64,000 nucleotides of DNA from Cyclobacteriaceae bacterium (GTDB lineage Bacteria; Bacteroidota; Bacteroidia; Cytophagales; Cyclobacteriaceae). The stretch is from the NCBI GenBank assembly GCA_958296015.1, contig CATQIH010000003.1, positions 61,939-125,938 on the forward strand, given 5' to 3'. The notes under the pieces were generated by a model. That model made no database searches, was not told the origin of the DNA, and saw only the letters and a list, made by a program, of their open reading frames with translations. Within the stretch, counting starts at the first letter, position 1. Each line of letters opens with the position of its first letter. Position numbers and translations under genes: made by a program. This document shows positions 34,682 to 44,011 of this stretch, piece after piece.

Positions 34682-36463
34682 TTACAATTCAGGGTATAAT
34701 ACTTTGAGCATCATAAGTACTGTTGCCAGATATACGATGGCTACAGGCAAGCCCATCCTCATAAAATCGCGAAAGGTGTAGCCACCGGGTCCGTAGACGA
34801 TCAGGTTGGTCTGATAGCCGATAGGGGTGATAAAAGCAGCAGAGGCAGCGTAGGCAATGGCCAGGTAAAACGGCATCCCATCAACGCCCAGGCTGTTGCT
34901 GATGGAGTAAGCCAGCGGAAAAGTGATAGACACCGCCCCTACGTTGGTAATAAATGAAGTAAGCACAGTCGTGATGACCAGCAGGCTTGCCAGGATGGCT
35001 GTGGAGCCAAAGCCTTTGGTTAGGTCCAATATCCAGGTAGCCAGCAAGTCGCCGGTGCCAGTCTTGATCATGGCTTGCCCCAGGGCCAGGGAAAAGACCA
35101 GAATGGCGACCATATTCAGATCTACTTCCCGTTTAACATCCTGTAGCGAGATCATTTTCAGGGCAGTCATGATGGCAAAGATGATAAGCAGCGAGGTAAA
35201 CAGCGAAAAGTAGCCAAACAGTACCATCACAATGGCTACCACAGCCACAATTAGAAAAGAAATGACTTTCCGCTTGTTGGGCCGCAGCATTTCCTTCACT
35301 TGGGAGACGATGAATATATCGCGGAACAAGTCTACGCGGTTCTTAAAGTTTTTGCCTGCATAAAGCAGCAGCAGGTCGCCTTGGTGGAGCTTGCTATTGC
35401 CCAGCTTGCCGCTTAGCTTCTCACCGTTGCGGTGAATGGCCACTATGGCTGCATCATAGCGGTTGCGGAAGTCCATTTCTTTGGGTGTATGCCCTACCAG
35501 GCTGGAATTGCTGCCTACTACCGCTTCCATGATATTCACCTTGTCCTCGTTGCGGGTATCGGCAGGCTTGGGCAGTGCCAGTCCCTGTCCATTGCTCACC
35601 AGTTCTACAATATATTCTGTAGCACCTGCAAAGGTGAGAATATCGTCGGAATAGATCTTTTCGTCAGGTTCTACCGGAGAGATGGTCTGTTGCTTTCTGA
35701 TGATCTCTACCAGGTACACACCCTTTAGGCTTCTCAACCCGGCTTCCTTGATGGTCTTTCCGGTCAGCGGAGAGTTGTTGTCCAGTATCGTTTCTACGGT
35801 ATATTCGCGTTTGTTCTTGTTGAAACTTTCCAGAATATCTTTACGGTCTGGCAGCACTTTGTCTGCTATGAGCGTGATGAACAGAATGCCGGTGACACAT
35901 ACTGCCCCTCCTATGAGCAGTAGGTTGAGCGTAGGCAAAGAAACACCATGAAATTCAACCACAAAGCCATTGAGCACCAGCGTAGTAGAAGTACCAATGA
36001 TAGTAAGCATGCCACCCATAATGGTCGCATAAGAGAGTGGAATGAGCAGTTTGGATGGCGATATGTTGTTGCGCTTGCCCCAGTTGAACAGGTAGGGGGT
36101 CATGATGGCTACAATGGGTGTGTTGTTGATAAAGGAGGAAAAGATAGCTACCTGCGCCATCATACGGGCCAGAAAGATACGGTAGGATAGTTTTTTTTTA
36201 TAAAAGCTATCGAGCAGAGCTTCCAGTTGAAAATTTTTGCGGAGTGCCGTACTGATAAGTATCAGCAAAATGATGCTAGCAATAGAGGTGTTGGCAAAGC
36301 CGGAGAGCATTTCTTCCGGTGTCAGAATCCCTACCAGTACAAAGAACAATACGGCCAGCATGAATCCCAAGGGTGGCCTCACCCATTCTTTATAGACCAC
36401 TACAAATAAAACAAGGATGGTCAGCAAAGTAACGGTTTGTTGCAAATAGAGCGGTAGTATCAT
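34682..36463 (-). CDS. SLC13 family permease with two TrkA-C/RCK-C domains
   Basis: 593 residues with about 11 transmembrane helices split by a cytoplasmic block (about 210-380). The block holds two RCK-C (TrkA-C) modules, seen in NSPLTGKTIKEAGLRSLKGV and SSLVGHTPKEMDFRNRYDAA. The DASS-type transmembrane motifs are FINNTPIVAIMTPYL near 113 and FITNVGAVSITFPL near 500. Members of this group have been linked to sulphate or other anion uptake; the substrate is not evident here. It converges with the flavin protein gene. Confidence 0.85.
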   Translation of the reverse strand: MILPLYLQQTVTLLTILVLFVVVYKEWVRPPLGFMLAVLFFVLVGILTPEEMLSGFANTSIASIILLILISTALRKNFQLEALLDSFYKKKLSYRIFLARMMAQVAIFSSFINNTPIVAIMTPYLFNWGKRNNISPSKLLIPLSYATIMGGMLTIIGTSTTLVLNGFVVEFHGVSLPTLNLLLIGGAVCVTGILFITLIADKVLPDRKDILESFNKNKREYTVETILDNNSPLTGKTIKEAGLRSLKGVYLVEIIRKQQTISPVEPDEKIYSDDILTFAGATEYIVELVSNGQGLALPKPADTRNEDKVNIMEAVVGSNSSLVGHTPKEMDFRNRYDAAIVAIHRNGEKLSGKLGNSKLHQGDLLLLYAGKNFKNRVDLFRDIFIVSQVKEMLRPNKRKVISFLIVAVVAIVMVLFGYFSLFTSLLIIFAIMTALKMISLQDVKREVDLNMVAILVFSLALGQAMIKTGTGDLLATWILDLTKGFGSTAILASLLVITTVLTSFITNVGAVSITFPLAYSISNSLGVDGMPFYLAIAYAASAAFITPIGYQTNLIVYGPGGYTFRDFMRMGLPVAIVYLATVLMMLKVLYPEL

Positions 36464-36487
36464 ATGTTTGTTTGGCGTGTCCTTCGG

Positions 36488-37261
36488 CTACTCAAATCTA
36501 AGGTGTTTGACAGATTCTCCGGAGTCTGCTAGCTCACGCAAGGCATCAATACCGATTAGCAGGTGCTTTTCGGCAAAGCGCAGGGTCACTTCCTGATCGC
36601 TTTTTTCGGTTTTTACTCCTTCGGCAATCATCGGCATGTCAGACACCAGCAGCAAAGCTCCGTGCGGTATCTTGTTGACGAAGCCGGCAATAAACACGGT
36701 GGCTGTTTCCATATCGATACCAATGGCCCTGATCTTTTCCAGGTAGTTTTTAAACTCTTTGTCGTGCTCCCACACGCGGCGGTTGGTCGTATACACCGTG
36801 CCCGTCCAGTAGTCCATCTGGTGCTTTTTGATCATGGAAGATACGGCACGTTGCAGGCGAAACGAGGGTAGGGCAGGTACCTCGGGCGGCATATAGTCAT
36901 TGCTGGTACCTTCGCCACGGATGGCCGCAATAGGCAGGATCAGATCGCCTACCTGGTTTTTCCCTTTCAGTCCGCCACACTTGCCCAGAAAAAGGGCGGC
37001 TTTTGGCTTCACGGCGGCCAGCAGGTCCATTACCAGTGCCGCATTCGGACTGCCAATGCCAAAGTTGACAATGGTGATCTGGTCGGCTGTGGCTGTTTGC
37101 ATCGGCCGGCCTATGCCTTTGATCTCCACGTTAAATCTGGTAGCAAATGTCTCTACATAGTTGAAAAAATTAGTCAGCAGAATATACTCGCCAAACCCTT
37201 CCAACGGCATACCTGTATACCGGGGCAACCAGTTTTTTACAATAGCTTCTTTATTCTTCAT
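36488..37261 (-). CDS. amn: AMP nucleosidase
   Basis: 257 residues of the PNP/UDP phosphorylase superfamily that hydrolyse AMP to adenine and ribose-5-phosphate. Motifs are IVNFGIGSPNAALVMDLL near 66-83, FLGKCGGLKGKNQVGDLILP near 91-110, and RAIGIDMETATVFIAGFV near 185-202, where the Met-Glu pair binds ribose. The short form without the large N-terminal regulatory domain is common in Bacteroidota. The ATG at 37261 is 30 bp from a divergent HSDR_N gene. Confidence 0.88.
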   Translation of the reverse strand: MKNKEAIVKNWLPRYTGMPLEGFGEYILLTNFFNYVETFATRFNVEIKGIGRPMQTATADQITIVNFGIGSPNAALVMDLLAAVKPKAALFLGKCGGLKGKNQVGDLILPIAAIRGEGTSNDYMPPEVPALPSFRLQRAVSSMIKKHQMDYWTGTVYTTNRRVWEHDKEFKNYLEKIRAIGIDMETATVFIAGFVNKIPHGALLLVSDMPMIAEGVKTEKSDQEVTLRFAEKHLLIGIDALRELADSGESVKHLRFE

Positions 37262-37278
37262 CTATCTAATGCTTTTTG

Positions 37279-37286
37279 TATTTTTG
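37279..37286 (+). promoter_or_regulatory. Bacteroidota-type -7 box immediately before the HSDR_N gene
   Basis: TATTTTTG fits TAnnTTTG and ends 5 bp before the ATG at 37291. A normal transcription start would fall within a few bases of the start codon, so the mRNA may be leaderless. Confidence 0.4.
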
Positions 37287-37290
37287 TGCT

Positions 37291-37740
37291 ATGATCAGCC
37301 TGAATTTACCGCCTTACGACTATAAAACCATGCAACAGCACGGTAAAGCTACAATCTTTGACCCAATAAGAAAAAAATATGTAGCACTGACGCCCGAAGA
37401 ATGGGTGCGGCAGCATTTTGTCAATTACCTTATTACACACCTAAGTTATCCAAGATCGCTGGTAAATGTGGAGAACGGCCTGACATACAATCAGATGCAA
37501 CGGCGGTCGGATATTGTGGTATATAACAGGCAAGGGCAACCTTTTGTGCTCATAGAATGCAAAGCACACACAGTAGCCATCAAGCCACAGGTGTTTGAGC
37601 AGATCGCGCTATATAATTATACACTCAAAGCCAAATTTATTGTGATCACCAACGGTATGCAACACTACTGCTGCCGCATAGATCATCAGCAGAAAACTTA
37701 TCACTTTGAAGACGGGATGCCGGTTTTTGGGGAGGGATGA
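37291..37740 (+). CDS. HsdR N-terminal-like (HSDR_N) nuclease-fold protein
   Basis: 149 residues with the type I restriction R-subunit N-terminal fold. EEWVRQHFVNYLI, NGLTYNQMQRRSDIVVYN near 65-82, FVLIECKAHTVAIKPQVFEQ near 93-112, and IVITNGMQHYCCRID near 125 carry the PD-(D/E)XK motif (Asp in RSDIVVY, then ECK). It lacks helicase domains, so it is a free-standing nuclease-fold protein of unknown role, as is common in Bacteroidota. A start at 37291 gives MISLNLPPYDYK. Confidence 0.85.
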   Translation: MISLNLPPYDYKTMQQHGKATIFDPIRKKYVALTPEEWVRQHFVNYLITHLSYPRSLVNVENGLTYNQMQRRSDIVVYNRQGQPFVLIECKAHTVAIKPQVFEQIALYNYTLKAKFIVITNGMQHYCCRIDHQQKTYHFEDGMPVFGEG

Positions 37741-37765
37741 ACCCACTTGTTACTCTGAAAAATAA

Positions 37766-37792
37766 AAGGCGTGGAAGTTAATGCCACGCCTT
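37766..37792. terminator. Hairpin terminator shared by HSDR_N and alanine dehydrogenase genes
   Basis: Perfect 9-bp stem AAGGCGTGG / CCACGCCTT (37766-37774 and 37784-37792). On the minus strand it is followed by TTTATTTTTC, on the plus strand by no T run, so it best serves the leftward alanine dehydrogenase gene. Confidence 0.7.
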
Positions 37793-37810
37793 GAAAACTG
37801 ATATAGTCAA

Positions 37811-38938
37811 TTAAACCGCCATCTGCTTCAGATGCTCTTCTACGGGTACGTATGACATATCGAAGGCGTCGGCTACGCTTTTGTAGGTAATGTCTCCTTT
37901 CACTACGTTGAGTCCGAGTTTGAGGGGTACAGACAGTGCGCATGCTTGTTGCCAGCCGGTATTGGCTAGTTGTATGGCATACGGCAGCGTAGCGTTGGTC
38001 AGTGCCAGGGTAGATGTGTAGGGTACGGCACCCGGCATATTGGCTACGCAGTAATGCACCACATCATCGATGATGAAGGTGGGATCTTCGTGGGTAGTAG
38101 GCTTGCAGGTTTCTATACAACCGCCCTGGTCTACAGCGACATCTACCAGCACCGTGCCAGGCTGCATATCTTTGAGCATATCGCGCGTGATGAGCTTGGG
38201 GGCTTTGGCACCGGGAATCAGCACGGCACCAATGATCAGGTCGTGGCTGCTGATGAGCGAACGGATGTTGTACTCATTGGACATAAACGTGTTGACGTTG
38301 GCAGGTAGAATGTCTGCTAGATAACGCATACGGTTCAGGTTGTTGTCCATGATGGTGACATCAGCCCCCAGGCCAGCTGCCATTTTTGCTGCCTGCGTTC
38401 CCACGATGCCGCCACCCAAGATCATGACCTTGGCCGGACGCACGCCTGGCACGCCGCCTAGCAGAATACCTCTGCCCATCATGGGTTTTTCCAGAAACTT
38501 GGCTCCTTCCTGTACAGCCATGCGGCCTGCCACTTCCGACATCGGGATGAGCAGCGGCAAACTACGGTCGGGCATCTCTACAGTTTCGTAGGCCAGGCAT
38601 ACAGCACCACTCTGAACCATAGCTCTGGTCAGCTTTTCGCTGGAGGCAAAGTGAAAATAGGTAAATACCAGTTGGTCTTTTTTAACTAGGCTGTATTCCT
38701 TTTCAATAGGCTCTTTCACTTTAATAATCATTTCAGATGCTGCATACACCGACTCAATATCAAGTAGAATGCTAGCCCCGGCTTCCTGATACAGGGCATC
38801 AACAAAGCCACTCCCCTCGCCAGCACTGCTTTGCACGTTGACAGTATGGCCTGCCTTGGTAAGTTCTTTGGCACCGGCAGGTGTAAGCCCCACACGGTTC
38901 TCGTTGTTTTTAATTTCCTTGGGTACTCCAATAATCAT
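37811..38938 (-). CDS. ald: Alanine dehydrogenase
   Basis: NAD-dependent oxidative deamination of L-alanine to pyruvate and ammonia. The 375 residues are normal. The N-terminal IIGVPKEIKNNENRVGLTP has the conserved Arg, the substrate region KVKEPIEKEY is near 74, the NAD-binding motif ILGGGIVGTQAAKMAAGLG is near 172-190, and VAVDQGGCIETCKPTTHEDP near 268-287 carries the catalytic Asp. It is a single gene with its own terminator, upstream of 302 bp of non-coding DNA. Confidence 0.94.
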   Translation of the reverse strand: MIIGVPKEIKNNENRVGLTPAGAKELTKAGHTVNVQSSAGEGSGFVDALYQEAGASILLDIESVYAASEMIIKVKEPIEKEYSLVKKDQLVFTYFHFASSEKLTRAMVQSGAVCLAYETVEMPDRSLPLLIPMSEVAGRMAVQEGAKFLEKPMMGRGILLGGVPGVRPAKVMILGGGIVGTQAAKMAAGLGADVTIMDNNLNRMRYLADILPANVNTFMSNEYNIRSLISSHDLIIGAVLIPGAKAPKLITRDMLKDMQPGTVLVDVAVDQGGCIETCKPTTHEDPTFIIDDVVHYCVANMPGAVPYTSTLALTNATLPYAIQLANTGWQQACALSVPLKLGLNVVKGDITYKSVADAFDMSYVPVEEHLKQMAV

Positions 38939-39201
38939 GATTAACGCTATCTAATGTTGTTATATGTGATGCTATTACCGTTGCAACCGGCCATAGTTTC
39001 AACAAATATACAGCGACTCTTTCAAGCTACCTAGAAGTACCAGAGGCATTTGTTGAGGAAATGCTGATGGTATTAGACGAATTTCTGTAGAGATTAAATA
39101 TTTGACAAACTTACCCTACACTTGCACTAATTTTTCTGATCGTTTTTTTAATACAATTTAAATTAACATGATAGACTTTTTACATTCCCTGTACTTTCTC
39201 C

Positions 39202-39209
39202 TACCTTTG
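39202..39209 (+). promoter_or_regulatory. Bacteroidota-type -7 box of the J-domain/SNF2 operon
   Basis: TACCTTTG matches TAnnTTTG, 31 bp before the ATG at 39241. The 302-bp gap between ald and this operon (38,939-39,240) shows nothing else that is clear except A/T-rich sequence. Confidence 0.5.
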
Positions 39210-39240
39210 CCCCCAACACTACATACTAAAATCATGGCTT

Positions 39241-40368
39241 ATGTCACAGCAGAAGAACGCTTCGGTGGTACCGGTGATTCAATCTAAAAAAGGTAAAACA
39301 ATGAGCCGGTTGCAGCGGCAGTTTAACCATCGGATCAAAAGAATCCAAAAGCTGAAAAAGAAGATTGAAGCTATTGAAAAAGCGATTCCTGAAATCCGCA
39401 GCCTGATGCAGCAGGAACTACAACCAGTGCGCGATAAGATTGTGGCTGTCAGAATACAGGTGGTTGAGCAATTTGACAAAGCCTGGGAGATGAAGTTCTT
39501 CCGCCACAAAGAAAAAGAAAAGCTACAGGATTTTATCCTCAATCAAGTCTACGAACTGATCCACGAACATGGCAGGCAGGAACTGGAGCCACTCTACGAC
39601 AAACATGCGCCCACCAGTTACCAAGAGGAAGAAGCACTGGTAAAAGAAGCCAGCAAAGGCATGGCTACGGAAATGTTCAAAAATCTGTTTGATGTAGACT
39701 TAGACCTGGATGATGTGGACATGAACAACTTTGGGCAGGTGAGCGAAAAGCTGCGGGAGTCTGTGGAAGAACGGGCGCGCCAGGAAGAGGAGCGGCAAAA
39801 GGCGAAGAAAAAGACCAAAGCCGAGCTGGCCCGGGAAGAGAAACTGAAAAAAGAAACAGAAAACATCAGCAAAACTTCTCGTGCGGTATACACGCGTCTG
39901 GTCAAAGAGTTTCACCCGGATAAGGAGCGCGATGAGGAAAAAAGACTGTGGAAAACCGAAACCATGAAGCGTGTGACACAAGCCTATAAGCAGGATGATT
40001 TCTTCGGGTTGCTTTCGCTGGAAATAGAACTGATGCAGGGCAGTGCTCACAACATCGGCGATCTGCCAGACAAGCAACTGAAATACTACACCAAGATGCT
40101 CAAAGACCAGGTGGAGGAACTGGAAATGCAGATGGATGTCATCCAAAACCCGCCGCCCCCGTTTGATAGGATGGGGCATTTGCTGCAAAACCCCAAAGAG
40201 GCTGAGAGCACAATCAAGCATGAGCGAAAAATGCTGGAACGAGAACTGACAGCCCTGAAAAATGATCTTGCTTACTTCAACGACACAAAAAATATTCGCG
40301 AATATCTACGCGATTATGCGTTGCAGGAAGGTGAGGATGGTCTCATGTATTTTGACTTTCCCACGTAA
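39241..40368 (+). CDS. Coiled-coil protein with a J-domain-like segment
   Basis: 375 residues, highly charged. A long helical/coiled-coil region covers about 20-130 (KRIQKLKKKIEAIEKAIPEI). An acidic patch (DVDLDLDDVDMN) lies near 155, a Glu/Lys/Arg-rich stretch near 180-215. Then comes a J-domain-like segment YTRLVKEFHPDKERDEEKRL near 220-240, with HPD at about 230-232, and ITQAYKQDDFFGLL-type helix. The C-terminal part is again coiled coil. HPD suggests stimulation of a DnaK-type ATPase. Its stop is 6 bp before the SNF2 helicase ATG, so the two are an operon. Confidence 0.75.
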   Translation: MSQQKNASVVPVIQSKKGKTMSRLQRQFNHRIKRIQKLKKKIEAIEKAIPEIRSLMQQELQPVRDKIVAVRIQVVEQFDKAWEMKFFRHKEKEKLQDFILNQVYELIHEHGRQELEPLYDKHAPTSYQEEEALVKEASKGMATEMFKNLFDVDLDLDDVDMNNFGQVSEKLRESVEERARQEEERQKAKKKTKAELAREEKLKKETENISKTSRAVYTRLVKEFHPDKERDEEKRLWKTETMKRVTQAYKQDDFFGLLSLEIELMQGSAHNIGDLPDKQLKYYTKMLKDQVEELEMQMDVIQNPPPPFDRMGHLLQNPKEAESTIKHERKMLERELTALKNDLAYFNDTKNIREYLRDYALQEGEDGLMYFDFPT

Positions 40369-40374
40369 ATTTTT

Positions 40375-43300
40375 ATGATCAAGCAGTTTGGTTATACCTG
40401 GTGGGGCCAGCAGTGGCTCAACTCCTTCAATAATATCGACTACAGCAACCGCCTGCCCCGCGGCAAGTCCTATGCCCGCAATGGCAAAGCACGTGATATT
40501 ATCATTGCTGGCAATACTGTTAACGCCAAAGTGCAGGGTTCGCGGCCTAAGCCCTACAAAGTGACGGTGAGTGCAGAGGTGTTTTCTAAAGCGGAAAAGG
40601 AAACCATCGTCAACACCATGACCGATAATCCGGTGTTTCTGTCCCAACTGCTTTCCCGTGAGCTGCCGCCCAAGGTCAACGAAGTGCTCAGCGGCCAGCA
40701 CATCGACCTTTTTCCGGCCAGCTGGCACGATATGGATGCCCGCTGCAACTGCCCCGACCATGCCATGCCCTGCAAGCATATTGCTGCTGTTATTTACCTG
40801 ATTGCCAACGAGATAGACAAGAATCCATTCCTGATCTTTGAACTGCACGGTATGGATATGCTCGAGGCCCTGCGTAAAAAAGGTTTTGCTGATGAGCGGC
40901 CTGCGCTGGATGATATTCCTTCGGTGAAAGCTTTAACTCAAAAACTGCTGAAGTCGTTGCCTAAAGCAAGTGCCATCCTGCCTGCTACGCCCGATTTGAG
41001 CAAGGTGCCGGAATGTCGCGATGAGTTGCTTTCGCTGCTCACCCCTAATCCGCTGTTTTATCCGGGCAAAGATTTTAAAGATGTGCTGGACAGAATTCTG
41101 AAAGCAAAAGCCAGGGAAGCTAAAAAGCAACTGGATGCAGCCCTTAACACCGAAGAACAGCAAAACAAAGAGCTGCCTCCCGAATCCGTAGTTCATATCA
41201 GCATAGCCCTCAACGAAGAAATGGCCGTTTCCAAAGTGAGTTTTCAACTGAACAACGGACAAAAAAAAGTGGTGAAACAGGCCAAATATCTTCCACTTTC
41301 TTTTCTTACCAACTGGTTAGAGTTATTGGTGCCCGAAAGGCTAAGCCGCTATGCGCCTGCCGTACAGGCTTTCTCTTTATTGTACCGTACCAGCCTGGTG
41401 CTGCTGCGTCAGGGGGCGGTGGTGCCACAGATATTCAGTATTTCGGGAGGAGAATACACTATTTACTGGCTGCCAGCCCTGCTCAACGACACAGTAAAGC
41501 AGGTGACCGAACTACTAACAAAACATATGCCGCCAGGCAGTCTCATCCTTACAGTTGATGACCAGCCATTGTATTTTTCGGAACAAGAGCAAGCTACGTA
41601 TTTGCTCGGCACGCTGGTCACATATTTTATGAAGAATAATTTGCCGGAAGGCGATCCGATGCTTGATGCATTCTTTGGGTCAAACACGCTTCAACCCTAT
41701 GGGTTTGAACACAAAGAAGACCCTATCACGATTTACCTGTGGCTGCGGCGTTTTTATCTCTACGAGAAAAATATTGTGCCTGTCATCCGCATCCGCGAAG
41801 AAGAACGGGAGACGACAGAGGCAGGTTTCATCATCGATATGCTGGTGAAGCAAAAGCAGGGCCCCTTTGAAGAGCCAGTGCCTTTGCAGGAAGTGTTTCG
41901 GCAGGATACCTTCGTAGCACTTCGCAAAGCAGTGATGCAGGATTTGTCTTTGCTGATCAACTATTTTCCACAGCTTTCCTCCGTCATTGCCAGTCATGGC
42001 TCGCAGGATTTGACGGTAGACGGGCGCGAATTCGCCAGTATTTTTCTGCAAACACTGCCTATCATCCGTCTGCTGGGGATTGATATTTTGCTGCCCAAAA
42101 GCCTGCAACGGCTACTGCGCCCTACGCTGTCGATGACTATAGAGGCAGGAGATGAGAAAGGTATCACCAAACATTTCCTCAACATGGACGAACTGCTGCG
42201 CTACAAGTGGCAGATTGCCATTGGCGAAGACCAGCTCAGTGCCGAAGAGTTTCTGCAACTGGTGAAAGGCATGTCGGGCATCGTCAAAATACGCGACCAG
42301 TATGTATATCTCAATCCGCAGGAGATACGGCAGCTGGTAGACAAGCTGGAAAACCCGCCGGAACTGTCGGGCAAAGATTTGCTGCAAACGGCACTGTCGC
42401 AAGAGTACGAAGGCAGTCCGATACAGCTTAGCAAAAAGGCACAGAAGCTGCTGCGCTCGCTGATGGAAGCCGAGACAGTAGCTACGCCCGAAGACTTGCA
42501 AGCCAGCCTGCGTCCGTACCAGCAGCGCGGCTACGCCTGGCTCTACAAAAACAGCCGTATTGGTTTTGGTAGCATCCTTGCCGACGATATGGGGCTAGGC
42601 AAAACGTTGCAGGTGATCGCTACGCTGCTGAAATTCAAGCAGGAAGGGTTGTTGGATAAGAAAAAAGCCCTGGTGGTAGTTCCAACTACGTTGCTCACCA
42701 ACTGGCAGAAAGAGATGAGTCGGTTTGCACCCAGCCTGCTGTGGCACACATACCACGGACCCAAACGTGCTTTTCCGGAAGCGGTTCCCCTGCTCCGGCG
42801 TACCGGCCGGGATGATTTTGATGTGCTGCTTACCACCTACGGCATTGCCCGCAGCGATGCCAAACTACTCAATAAGATCAAATGGCACAGCCTTATCATC
42901 GATGAGGCGCAAAATATCAAGAATCCAGGCACAGCACAGACGAAAGCCCTTAAAAAGCTGAAATCCGACATCCGCATTGCCATGAGCGGTACGCCCGTAG
43001 AAAACCGCCTCAGCGAATACTGGAGCATCATGGACTTTACCAACAAAGGCTATCTAGGTGGTTTAAAGCCTTTCATCCGGGACTATTCTTATCCTATTGA
43101 AGTAGAACAGGATCAGCATAAACTGGAAAACTTCAAAAAGGTGATGTCGCCCTTCATTATGCGCCGCCTGAAAACCGATAAAAGTATCATCAGCGACCTG
43201 CCAGATAAGGTGACTACCAACGAGTTTTGCCACCTCACCAAAGAGCAGGGTGCTGTGTATCAGAACGTGGTAGACGAGATCATGAAGCAGATAGAAGAAC

Positions 43301-43932
43301 TGGATGGCATAGAACGCCGGGGGCTGGTTTTCAAGCTTATCATCGCCCTCAAGCAAATATGCAATCACCCGCTGCAATACCTCAAGCGCGGCAGTGCCGA
43401 TATTGCCCTTTCAGGCAAAGCGCAGCGGCTGATAGCGTTATTAGACGAAATGTACGAGCAACGCGAAAAAGTCCTGATCTTCACCCAGTTTCGCGAGATG
43501 GGAGACCTGCTGCAACAGTTCATCAGCGACACCTACCACACCCAGCCGCTGTTTCTGCATGGCGGATGTAGCCGCAAGCAGCGCGACCAGATGGTAGAAG
43601 ATTTTCAGACCAAACCGGAGATCAACACCATGATCCTGTCGCTCAAAGCAGGTGGCACCGGACTCAACCTCACGCAGGCCAACCACGTCATTCACTACGA
43701 CCTGTGGTGGAACCCGGCGGTAGAATCACAGGCCACCGACCGGGCGTACCGTATCGGGCAGCAAAAGAACGTGTTTGTCTATCGCCTGATCACCGAAGGC
43801 ACGTTTGAAGAAAAGATCAACCAGATGCTCATAGAAAAACGCGAACTGGCCGACATGGCCGTCTCTCAAGGCGAGCAGTGGATCGGAGAGTTGTCTAATA
43901 GAGATTTGAAAGGGATGTTTGCGTTGGGTTAA
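40375..43932 (+). CDS. SWIM zinc finger SNF2-family DNA translocase
   Basis: 1185 residues. A SWIM zinc finger, CNCPDHAMPCKH, is near 123-134. A long linker follows, then the Swi2/Snf2 ATPase: motif I DDMGLGKTLQV near 737, DEAQ (motif II) near 843, SGTPVENRLSEYWSI (motif III) near 870, and motif VI QATDRAYRIGQ near 1122. It should remodel or strip proteins from DNA, or move along duplex DNA. The SWIM domain may direct it to DNA or protein. Its partner is the J-domain-like protein 6 bp upstream; similar pairs are known in Bacteroidota but without defined function. Confidence 0.88.
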   Translation: MIKQFGYTWWGQQWLNSFNNIDYSNRLPRGKSYARNGKARDIIIAGNTVNAKVQGSRPKPYKVTVSAEVFSKAEKETIVNTMTDNPVFLSQLLSRELPPKVNEVLSGQHIDLFPASWHDMDARCNCPDHAMPCKHIAAVIYLIANEIDKNPFLIFELHGMDMLEALRKKGFADERPALDDIPSVKALTQKLLKSLPKASAILPATPDLSKVPECRDELLSLLTPNPLFYPGKDFKDVLDRILKAKAREAKKQLDAALNTEEQQNKELPPESVVHISIALNEEMAVSKVSFQLNNGQKKVVKQAKYLPLSFLTNWLELLVPERLSRYAPAVQAFSLLYRTSLVLLRQGAVVPQIFSISGGEYTIYWLPALLNDTVKQVTELLTKHMPPGSLILTVDDQPLYFSEQEQATYLLGTLVTYFMKNNLPEGDPMLDAFFGSNTLQPYGFEHKEDPITIYLWLRRFYLYEKNIVPVIRIREEERETTEAGFIIDMLVKQKQGPFEEPVPLQEVFRQDTFVALRKAVMQDLSLLINYFPQLSSVIASHGSQDLTVDGREFASIFLQTLPIIRLLGIDILLPKSLQRLLRPTLSMTIEAGDEKGITKHFLNMDELLRYKWQIAIGEDQLSAEEFLQLVKGMSGIVKIRDQYVYLNPQEIRQLVDKLENPPELSGKDLLQTALSQEYEGSPIQLSKKAQKLLRSLMEAETVATPEDLQASLRPYQQRGYAWLYKNSRIGFGSILADDMGLGKTLQVIATLLKFKQEGLLDKKKALVVVPTTLLTNWQKEMSRFAPSLLWHTYHGPKRAFPEAVPLLRRTGRDDFDVLLTTYGIARSDAKLLNKIKWHSLIIDEAQNIKNPGTAQTKALKKLKSDIRIAMSGTPVENRLSEYWSIMDFTNKGYLGGLKPFIRDYSYPIEVEQDQHKLENFKKVMSPFIMRRLKTDKSIISDLPDKVTTNEFCHLTKEQGAVYQNVVDEIMKQIEELDGIERRGLVFKLIIALKQICNHPLQYLKRGSADIALSGKAQRLIALLDEMYEQREKVLIFTQFREMGDLLQQFISDTYHTQPLFLHGGCSRKQRDQMVEDFQTKPEINTMILSLKAGGTGLNLTQANHVIHYDLWWNPAVESQATDRAYRIGQQKNVFVYRLITEGTFEEKINQMLIEKRELADMAVSQGEQWIGELSNRDLKGMFALG

Positions 43933-43935
43933 AAC

Positions 43936-43974
43936 ACCAGGTCTGCCAAACTTTAAAAATTTGGCAAACCTGGT
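43936..43974. terminator. Bidirectional hairpin between the SNF2 and TIM-barrel genes
   Basis: Interrupted inverted repeat ACCAGGTCTGCCAAA / TTTGGCAAACCTGGT with an AAATTT-type loop, between two convergent genes. It may terminate both transcripts. It shares AGGTCTG with the 100-bp repeats near 11,050, probably by chance. Confidence 0.6.
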
Positions 43975-44011
43975 TTCCAGAGTTATAGGGTGGTAATTAG
44001 CATATGATTGA

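Noticed and set aside
37291..37740. Type I restriction system
   Set aside because: Only an HsdR N-terminal-like domain is present; there is no helicase part, no hsdM and no hsdS.
41680..42108. Antisense ORFs within the SNF2 gene
   Set aside because: Several open frames of 60-140 codons occur on the opposite strand and reflect codon bias only; the plus-strand protein has all helicase motifs.
43936..43974. Another copy of the 100-bp hairpin repeat
   Set aside because: It shares only the short word AGGTCTG; the rest of the hairpin differs and its location fits a terminator.
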